The translations under genes were made by a program, and so were the position numbers. Shown piece by piece: positions 1 to 5,477 of a stretch of 11,162 nucleotides of DNA (position 1 is its first letter; each line of letters opens with the position of its first letter). The stretch lies in NCBI GenBank assembly GCA_964503685.1, contig CAZDAW010000111.1:1-11162 (forward strand), in the 5' to 3' direction. This stretch comes from CAZDAW01 sp964503685 (GTDB taxonomy: Bacteria > Chloroflexota > Anaerolineae > Anaerolineales > Anaerolineaceae). The notes beneath the pieces were generated by a model. It was not told the DNA's origin and searched no databases. It saw nothing but the letters and a program-made list of their open reading frames with translations.

Positions 1-2
1 GT

Positions 3-1895
3 AAGAATACGTCTCTCTCTCTGGCCGAAGCCTCAGGTGGGGGCGGCTTTATCGGTGGGATTTTACTGAGCATCCTGATAACCCCGCTGGGACTGGCAGG
101 AGGCGTTACGATATTGATCGCCTGGCTGATAATTGCATTGATGTTGACGCTGGATCTTTCAGTATCTGATTTATTTCATTGGGTATTACCAGTAGGTAAA
201 AGGATTAGCAAAAGGCTGGAAGATTATCGCCGCGCGCACAGCGCTGCCGAAAGGCCCAACAGCGGGCAGATATCAGAACTGGATCAGGAATGGCCGGATA
301 ATTTCACGCCGCTTAACATCGAAACGCCAGATGCCGGCGCTGGCCCACTCCCGGTAGAGAGTAATCCACCTGAAAACCAAATCCCGGAAGCAGAACCGGA
401 TCAATTTGCTAACGTCGCCTGGGTTCTGCCCAGGTTAGAGGCGATTCTGGATGCAGGTATTCCAGCCGGGTCCAACGACGACTTGGACCGTCAGAGAGGC
501 CGGATCATCGAAGAAACTCTGGCTTCGTTCGGCGCGCCAGCGCATGTTGTTGAAATTCATCGCGGACCGACCATCACCCAATTTGGCGTCGAACCAGATT
601 TCACCGAAAGCCGCGGGAATCGCACCCGCGTGCGCGTCAGTAAAATCGTCTCATTGGCCGATGACTTGGCGCTGGCGCTGGCAGCTTCTCGAATCCGAAT
701 TCAGGCCCCCGTACCAGGACGGAATTATGTTGGAATCGAGGTGCCCAACGATGAAATCTCACGGGTAGCGCTGCGTGACGCCCTCGAAAGCGAACCCTTT
801 CAGAAATTGCGCTCCTTTTTACGATTGGCGTTGGGTAAAGATGTGGCCGGCAGCCCAGTGGTGACAGACCTGACGAAACTGCCGCATCTGCTCATAGCCG
901 GTACAACAGGTTCCGGAAAATCGGTTTGCGTCAATGCAATACTAAGCTGTCTCCTGCTCTACAATACGCCGGACGATTTGCGTTTGATTCTGGTTGACCC
1001 CAAGCGGGTTGAGTTAACCGGCTATAACGGCATTCCTCATTTACTGGCCCCTGTAGTCGTCGATGCCGAACGAGTTGTCGGCGCTTTACAGTGGGTTTTG
1101 CGCGAGATGGATAATCGTTATCATAAATTCGCCCGCGCCGGGGCCCGCAATATTCAGGATTACAATAATCTACTGCAATCGCATAACGAAAAGAAACTCC
1201 CATATCTGGTTATCATCATTGACGAATTGGCCGACTTGATGATGCTGGCGCCTGACGAGACAGAGCGAGCGATTACCCGGCTGGCGCAATTGGCAAGAGC
1301 AACTGGCATTCACCTGATTATCGCAACGCAGCGCCCATCGGTGGATGTAGTAACCGGTTTGATCAAGGCCAATTTCCCGGCGCGCATCGCTTTTGCTGTA
1401 GCATCGGGAGTTGACAGCCGCGTGATTCTGGATCAGCCCGGCGCGGAGCGGTTGTTAGGCCGGGGCGATATGCTCTTCCAGGCGCCCGATGCATCTGCCC
1501 CGCTGCGCATTCAAGGCGTTTTCGTTTCCGAAAACGAGATCCAAAAGCTGGTTGATTACTGGAAGTCCTTCGTTACCCCAACAACAATGACGCCCTCAAG
1601 CGTTGACCAGAACATATTACCAGTTGGCGTCCCTTTGAAACAGGTGCCCCTGTGGGATGATATGCCGGGTGTTCAGGAAGGCGACCCCCTTTTAAACGAT
1701 GCTATCGATCTGATCCGGCGAGAAGGTCGCGCCTCAATTTCTATGTTACAACGAAGGATGCGAGTGGGGTACACCCGCGCGGCGCGATTGATTGACACAT
1801 TGGAAGAAAAGGGTATCATTAGTCCTGCTCAATCCAACACCCAGGTTCGCACCGTACTAGATTACGGCCCCACCAGACCTCCTGTAGAGGATTGA
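3..1895 (+). CDS. ftsK: FtsK/SpoIIIE-type DNA translocase, 5'-truncated by the window edge
   Basis: Hexameric ATP-driven motor that pumps double-stranded DNA at the division septum or into a daughter compartment. The frame is open from the first complete codon (position 3), so the true start lies upstream; the TTG at 114 falls inside a transmembrane segment and is not a credible start. Of the 630 visible residues, about 15-55 form the last one or two membrane helices, beginning at a Gly-rich GGGGFIGG. A short Pro/Glu-rich linker follows (about 60-139), then the alpha region from WVLPRLEAIL (140). The RecA-like motor has Walker A GTTGSGKS (900-923, Lys306), the VDPKRVEL segment, Walker B IIIDELADLM (Asp407, Glu408) and IATQRPSVDVVTGLIKANFP. 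The C-terminal winged-helix gamma domain (about 561-620) has GRASISMLQRRMRVGYTRAA, which in this family reads polar DNA motifs and contacts XerD. SpoIIIE is about 790 residues, so some 130-160 N-terminal residues are probably missing. The family call is very secure; the FtsK versus SpoIIIE role cannot be decided. Confidence 0.97.
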   Translation, partial: KNTSLSLAEASGGGGFIGGILLSILITPLGLAGGVTILIAWLIIALMLTLDLSVSDLFHWVLPVGKRISKRLEDYRRAHSAAERPNSGQISELDQEWPDNFTPLNIETPDAGAGPLPVESNPPENQIPEAEPDQFANVAWVLPRLEAILDAGIPAGSNDDLDRQRGRIIEETLASFGAPAHVVEIHRGPTITQFGVEPDFTESRGNRTRVRVSKIVSLADDLALALAASRIRIQAPVPGRNYVGIEVPNDEISRVALRDALESEPFQKLRSFLRLALGKDVAGSPVVTDLTKLPHLLIAGTTGSGKSVCVNAILSCLLLYNTPDDLRLILVDPKRVELTGYNGIPHLLAPVVVDAERVVGALQWVLREMDNRYHKFARAGARNIQDYNNLLQSHNEKKLPYLVIIIDELADLMMLAPDETERAITRLAQLARATGIHLIIATQRPSVDVVTGLIKANFPARIAFAVASGVDSRVILDQPGAERLLGRGDMLFQAPDASAPLRIQGVFVSENEIQKLVDYWKSFVTPTTMTPSSVDQNILPVGVPLKQVPLWDDMPGVQEGDPLLNDAIDLIRREGRASISMLQRRMRVGYTRAARLIDTLEEKGIISPAQSNTQVRTVLDYGPTRPPVED

Positions 1896-1901
1896 GGAAT
1901 T

Positions 1902-1905
1902 GGAG
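1902..1905 (+). promoter_or_regulatory. Shine-Dalgarno site deciding the start of the zinc-ribbon gene
   Basis: GGAG sits six bases before ATG 1912. The in-frame TTG at 1900 would overlap this site and has none of its own, so ATG 1912 is preferred. Confidence 0.7.
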
Positions 1906-1911
1906 AAGGAT

Positions 1912-2700
1912 ATGACAAATCCACCTTTTTGTCCCTATTGCGGTAAAACACATCCCCCTGAATTTCGCTTCTGTCCGAACACCGGAAAGGCTCTACCGGT
2001 TGAAGGCGACGACAGCGGGGTTAGCGGGCAGACAGGCCTGTCGCAAACACCCGCCAGACAGAAAGCCGAACAGACAGCCCGCACGCAAATCACCTTGTCT
2101 GCTCCCCTTGCCTGGATGATCGGGGCCGCCCTGGTTGTATTTATCATTCTGCTGGCCTGGATGATTGCAACCAGCGGGATATTTGTTATTATTGATACTG
2201 ATGCAACAGCCACTCAATTGGCGGCAATCGGGGGAACGTCCATCGCACCCGGCGCGGCAAATGAAGCCACCCCGGTTTCAACCATCCCCGTCACACCCAC
2301 TGAAACGCCCCCACCGCCAACAGAGACTTTTACCCCCACGCCAACAGCAACAAGCACAGCAACCATTGCGCCCACCGCAGCATTTATTGGTGTCTATCCA
2401 CCCGGAACCTGGCTTCCTTGCGGCGAAAACGCTGCAAAATCACGCCTGATGATCGGCAGCTATGCGTATGTCAGCAACGACCCCCCATTAGCCAACTTAT
2501 TACACAAGACAGCAGGAACAGAATCCTCTATCATCGGCAGAGCTCAACCGGGTGAAGTCCTCTACATCAAAGACGGCCCAAAGTGCAAGGAAGGTATGGT
2601 CTGGTGGTATGTCAGTTCAACGAAAGATGGGCAGGTCGGTTGGACAGGTGAAGGCAGCACCGACGGCAAATATTATTTGGTTCCTTACAACAGAAAATAA
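1912..2700 (+). CDS. membrane-anchored zinc-ribbon protein with Pro/Thr stalk and extracytoplasmic SH3-like domain
   Basis: 262-residue protein of unknown role. The N-terminus is a cytoplasmic zinc-ribbon-like motif: Cys7-x2-Cys10, His14, and Cys21 within FCPNTGK. Thr stands where the fourth Cys of a classical ribbon would be, so metal binding would need His14 or may be lost. A Gln/Thr-rich linker leads to one membrane helix (about 66-90, many Ile/Val/Leu/Ala). A Thr/Pro stalk follows (about 115-155, e.g. TPTETPPPPTETFTPTPTAT), then a C-terminal region of about 105 residues. That region has features of a bacterial SH3 fold: a GxVLYI-type strand after 'GRAQPGE', then WWYV and a GQVGWTGEG segment. 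Two Cys in it could form a disulfide outside the cell. ATG 1912 is chosen over TTG 1900 because of the GGAG site. The gene starts 16 nt after the translocase gene and so is probably in its operon. Architecture is well supported; function is unknown. Confidence 0.88.
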   Translation: MTNPPFCPYCGKTHPPEFRFCPNTGKALPVEGDDSGVSGQTGLSQTPARQKAEQTARTQITLSAPLAWMIGAALVVFIILLAWMIATSGIFVIIDTDATATQLAAIGGTSIAPGAANEATPVSTIPVTPTETPPPPTETFTPTPTATSTATIAPTAAFIGVYPPGTWLPCGENAAKSRLMIGSYAYVSNDPPLANLLHKTAGTESSIIGRAQPGEVLYIKDGPKCKEGMVWWYVSSTKDGQVGWTGEGSTDGKYYLVPYNRK

Positions 2701-2715
2701 ACGTAAAAACGAGAT

Positions 2716-2780
2716 AAAAAAAGTCCTGATTTGGTTACAATCCGGTCAGTATTGGATTACAAATCAGGACTAATCTTTTT
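2716..2780 (+). terminator. strong Rho-independent terminator, possibly bidirectional
   Basis: A perfect 12-bp stem, AGTCCTGATTTG (2722-2733) with CAAATCAGGACT (2760-2771), encloses a 26-nt loop that has an inner AATCC/GGATT pairing (2739-2743 with 2754-2758). A run of six A precedes it (2716-2721) and TCTTTTT follows (2774-2780). It lies 15 nt after the zinc-ribbon stop codon and ends that operon. Confidence 0.9.
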
Positions 2781-2787
2781 AAACCCA

Positions 2788-2816
2788 TTGACTTTTAGCT
2801 GCACGCGACGTATTTT
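2788..2816 (+). promoter_or_regulatory. sigma70-like promoter of the Tad-like cassette
   Basis: TTGACT (2788-2793, 5 of 6 to consensus) is separated by exactly 17 nt from TATTTT (2811-2816, 4 of 6). An overlapping TATTAT starts at 2816. It begins eight bases after the previous terminator. Transcription would start near 2823, leaving a leader of about 106 nt before ATG 2929. Confidence 0.65.
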
Positions 2817-2928
2817 ATTATATACACCGCTATAGTAATGGTCTATTTTTTGTTATCAACAGCCCGGCAATGGCAGATGCAAAAAAGCGGTGATGGCTTT
2901 AGTGGTCAGCAAACGTTATTGGATCTAA

Positions 2929-3687
2929 ATGGATATGAATGCCTTAAAGATATCTATAGTATTCAACAAGGTAAAAAATTTATGGCGCAAACAACACGGG
3001 GGACAATCTTACGTTGAACTGGCAATAGCTCTTCCTGTCCTATTAATCATGCTGGCCGGCATGACAGAAATCGCTTTTTTTGTCGCCCGATACCTGGACT
3101 TAATGGACCTGTCGCGCGATGCAGCCCGTTTTGCTTCAGTGCGCGACCCTTTCGAGGCCGCTTCGATGGGAGATAAAAATTGCAGCACCGATAGCTTTAA
3201 CTTTTACTACGACACGGCCTGTATCTTTTCTCCGCTTGACGGATCAGCAACCTGTACAGATGCTGCTTTCTGTAAAGGAATGAACTCCTACCTGGATTTC
3301 AAACTGAACGAGGATGACGTTCTCATCAGCGTTTTCACGGTGAGCGACCACGCTGTAAGTAACCGTTGGCCGGCTGCCGGCCCGTGGGTTTTATCCAATA
3401 ATGATAGCGACACCGAGCATAACAACAACTGGCAAACGAACTGCCGGGGCGACGTCGTCACGACACAACCCCATTATACAAAAGCCTTTGTGGATAGTAT
3501 GATGCAAAGCGGAGCCGCTTCCAGCAAAGGCTTCGTCGCTGTCGAAGTTTATTATTGTTACCACCAGGTTTTAAATCTCCCATTAATTTCCGATTTTATT
3601 CCTAACCCCTTGAGGATCCATGCATATACCATTATGCCGCTTCCTGCGGCGCAGCCAACACCAACCGCAACAAACGTGTCACCTTAG
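2929..3687 (+). CDS. TadE-like pseudopilin (first of two)
   Basis: 252-residue envelope protein with an N-terminal TadE-type segment. A basic leader (1-23) precedes G25-QSYVE-LAIALPVLLIMLAG. Gly25 followed by Glu at +5 matches the cleavage signature of type IV/Flp prepilin-like proteins; TadE and TadF of the Tad system are processed by the TadV peptidase (known for the family). One membrane helix spans about 30-52, then DLSRDAARFASVRDP, typical of TadE. The ectodomain of about 185 residues holds several Cys, a possible disulfide-stabilised module. The C-terminus is Pro/Thr-rich (PAAQPTPTATNVSP). An in-frame TAA directly before ATG 2929 rules out an upstream start; the ribosome site is weak (GGA at 2921-2923). 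It is the first gene of the cassette, and its last 68 nt are shared with the next gene in another frame. Likely role: minor pilin or pilus-assembly factor, or surface protein; the function here is inferred. Confidence 0.87.
   Translation: MDMNALKISIVFNKVKNLWRKQHGGQSYVELAIALPVLLIMLAGMTEIAFFVARYLDLMDLSRDAARFASVRDPFEAASMGDKNCSTDSFNFYYDTACIFSPLDGSATCTDAAFCKGMNSYLDFKLNEDDVLISVFTVSDHAVSNRWPAAGPWVLSNNDSDTEHNNNWQTNCRGDVVTTQPHYTKAFVDSMMQSGAASSKGFVAVEVYYCYHQVLNLPLISDFIPNPLRIHAYTIMPLPAAQPTPTATNVSP
3612..3616 (+). promoter_or_regulatory. Shine-Dalgarno site for the TadG-like gene, inside the upstream gene
   Basis: GAGGA lies just before ATG 3620 (spacing about 3-4 nt) while still inside the coding sequence of the TadE-like gene. 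It supports the long-overlap start. Confidence 0.55.
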
Positions 3688-5473
3688 CCATACTATCCAG
3701 GCGCGAGTAAGCCGGCATGCCCAGCGCGGACAGGCGCTGGTCATCCTGGCCGTGGCGTTTGTGGGCATCATTGCCTTCGTAGGTCTGGTTACCGATGTCG
3801 GTTCTGTCTATCTGTCTTATGGACAACTCAAACGGGCAGTGGATGCGGCATCGGTCGCCGCAGCAAACGAGTTCAAACGCAACGCCACAGAAGCCAAAAT
3901 GACCGAGGCCGCTCGTGAACTGCTCGCCTTGCACAATATTGATTTAACGACAGTCGATCTGAAGGTATATACATGCACCACCTTGAACCTCGAAACAGTG
4001 GCGCCGGTTTTCTATGAGAAATGCCCCAACACGAGTGAGGGAGAGCCAGCGCGCAAGCTGGTCTGGGTGGAAGCTACCCAGAAAGCGCCTCTATACTTTT
4101 TGCGGGTGATCGGCTTTGATGATTTAACATTGCGCACCAACGCCATCGGCGAGGCGGCCCCGGTCGATCTGGTGATTGTCATCGACACTTCGGAATCGAT
4201 GGGTAAAGACACGACAACGCCAGATGCCTACGTGCCCAACAACTTCGACCCGGGTACAAATGCAGGCGCTTCGCCTTATGGCTGCAACTCAACCAACACC
4301 TGCCAGCCGTTAAAGCAGGCCAAAGATGCAGCGAAGGCGCTGATCCAACAGGCGCTTTACCCGGGCTATGACCGCGTGGCCGTCGTCACCTTTGATCAAA
4401 TTGCGATTACCCGAATTAACCTCAGCGACAACCTTGAAGATGTGATGAATAACCGGATCGATTCAGAGATTCTTTTACACGACGACGCTCCGGCTGGCGC
4501 GTATATGTGGCCAATGTGGTGGAACAACGGCGTGCCAGGCAGATTCAACCCCGTCAATCCTGAAGATCGGGATGGAGACGGGCAGGATGCAGACCCAGGC
4601 GCCCCCTGCACACTTGATGAAGATAGATGGGACGAGGATAACGGGATCCCGTGCGATGCTGATGACAAATTGGATGCGTACGATTGGAATTTAAACGGCG
4701 TATTTGACCAATCAGATCATGACACCAGCCAGTTATGGATCAATAATCATGATCCCGATGGAAGCGGGCCGCTCCCTGCGCCGAACATGTCACCTCTGTC
4801 AACCTGCACGGGCTGCGGCATGCGAATGGCAGCGAACGTATTAAAAATGTACGGCCGAACGACGGCCGTGTGGGTCATCGTGTTCCTCTCAGATGGGATC
4901 GCCAACCTCAGCGATACGCCGGAATCTTACCCCTATGATTCCGGCAGCGAACAGGGCGTCCCCTCTGCTTTTCCGAACGGTTACTGCGGCGGCCATATCA
5001 TTCAATGCGGCGACACCTATGACACCAATTTCTGGATGACCGGGTGCATCGATCAGGATGTAACTACGCGGGTATGCAACGATAACAGCGCCGATACCTG
5101 CCCGCCGGGTTCCATCTATGCGCCCGATTCCGAAGATTTCGCTCCTCCCTATTCGCCGCCTTACAGCGTGGAAGATTACGCCCGCGATATGGCCGACGAC
5201 GCAGCCTTGCGCGTTTCTACGAATACGAAAGAGCCTGCCGGGCGTGACATCGCCATTTATTCGATCGGCCTGGGCGACGCTGCCGCTGTGGGTGAGCCCC
5301 TCCTTCGTTATTATGCAAATATCGGCGACGACGGCGGACGTGATAACGACCCTTGCGATGGCGTCGCCGAGAGAACCGCCTGCGGTCAATATTACTTCGC
5401 CCCAACTGGGGATGCGCTTTTGCCGATTTTTGAAAATATCGCTTCCAGAATTTATACCCGAATCGCCGAGTGA
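3620..5473 (+). CDS. TadG-like membrane protein with von Willebrand factor A domain
   Basis: 617-residue protein. A basic N-terminal tail (1-36) leads into the Tad/TadG membrane segment RGQALVILAVAFVGIIAFVG (36-55), followed by LVTDVGSVYLSYGQLKRAVD and ASVAAANEF, the usual TadG pattern. The residue at +5 after Gly37 is Ile, not Glu, so peptidase processing is not expected, as for other TadG proteins. The ectodomain contains a vWA domain with a complete metal-ion-dependent adhesion site: Asp189-x-Ser191-x-Ser193 (DTSESMG), Thr397 (STCTGCG) and Asp425 (FLSDGIANLSD). Between the first and last motifs lies an unusually acidic insertion (about 300-385) with DRDGDGQDAD (316-325) and an exact 12-residue EF-hand-type loop DWNLNGVFDQSD (355-366). 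The C-terminus (ENIASRIYTRIAE) is typical of these vWA proteins. ATG 3620 is the only standard start before the membrane segment. Probable role: surface adhesin or pilus-associated protein with metal-dependent ligand binding (inferred). Confidence 0.92.
   Translation: MHIPLCRFLRRSQHQPQQTCHLSHTIQARVSRHAQRGQALVILAVAFVGIIAFVGLVTDVGSVYLSYGQLKRAVDAASVAAANEFKRNATEAKMTEAARELLALHNIDLTTVDLKVYTCTTLNLETVAPVFYEKCPNTSEGEPARKLVWVEATQKAPLYFLRVIGFDDLTLRTNAIGEAAPVDLVIVIDTSESMGKDTTTPDAYVPNNFDPGTNAGASPYGCNSTNTCQPLKQAKDAAKALIQQALYPGYDRVAVVTFDQIAITRINLSDNLEDVMNNRIDSEILLHDDAPAGAYMWPMWWNNGVPGRFNPVNPEDRDGDGQDADPGAPCTLDEDRWDEDNGIPCDADDKLDAYDWNLNGVFDQSDHDTSQLWINNHDPDGSGPLPAPNMSPLSTCTGCGMRMAANVLKMYGRTTAVWVIVFLSDGIANLSDTPESYPYDSGSEQGVPSAFPNGYCGGHIIQCGDTYDTNFWMTGCIDQDVTTRVCNDNSADTCPPGSIYAPDSEDFAPPYSPPYSVEDYARDMADDAALRVSTNTKEPAGRDIAIYSIGLGDAAAVGEPLLRYYANIGDDGGRDNDPCDGVAERTACGQYYFAPTGDALLPIFENIASRIYTRIAE
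4562..4729 (+). other. Asp-rich, EF-hand/dockerin-like calcium-binding insertion in the vWA domain
   Basis: Residues 315-370 of the TadG-like protein. DRDGDGQDAD resembles thrombospondin type 3 or dockerin calcium repeats. DWNLNGVFDQSD has oxygen ligands at loop positions 1, 3, 5, 9 and 12, Gly at 6 and a hydrophobic residue at 8, the EF-hand loop rule. Two Cys between the two motifs could close a small disulfide. Calcium binding is inferred from pattern only. Confidence 0.6.
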
Positions 5474-5477
5474 ACCC

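Noticed and set aside
2855..2915. Possible cyclic-di-GMP (GEMM) riboswitch upstream of the Tad-like cassette
   Set aside because: GGCAATGG and GCAAA-like pieces are present, but the conserved GEMM core and its helices do not line up on either strand.
4682..4717. True dockerin domain (cellulosome attachment)
   Set aside because: Only one clear 12-residue loop is present and it lies inside a vWA insertion; dockerins have two duplicated loops with following helices.
5118..5477. 120-codon N-terminal extension of the stalked TadE protein
   Set aside because: It would overlap the vWA gene in another frame, and TadE leaders are short; ATG 5478 directly after the previous stop fits the family.
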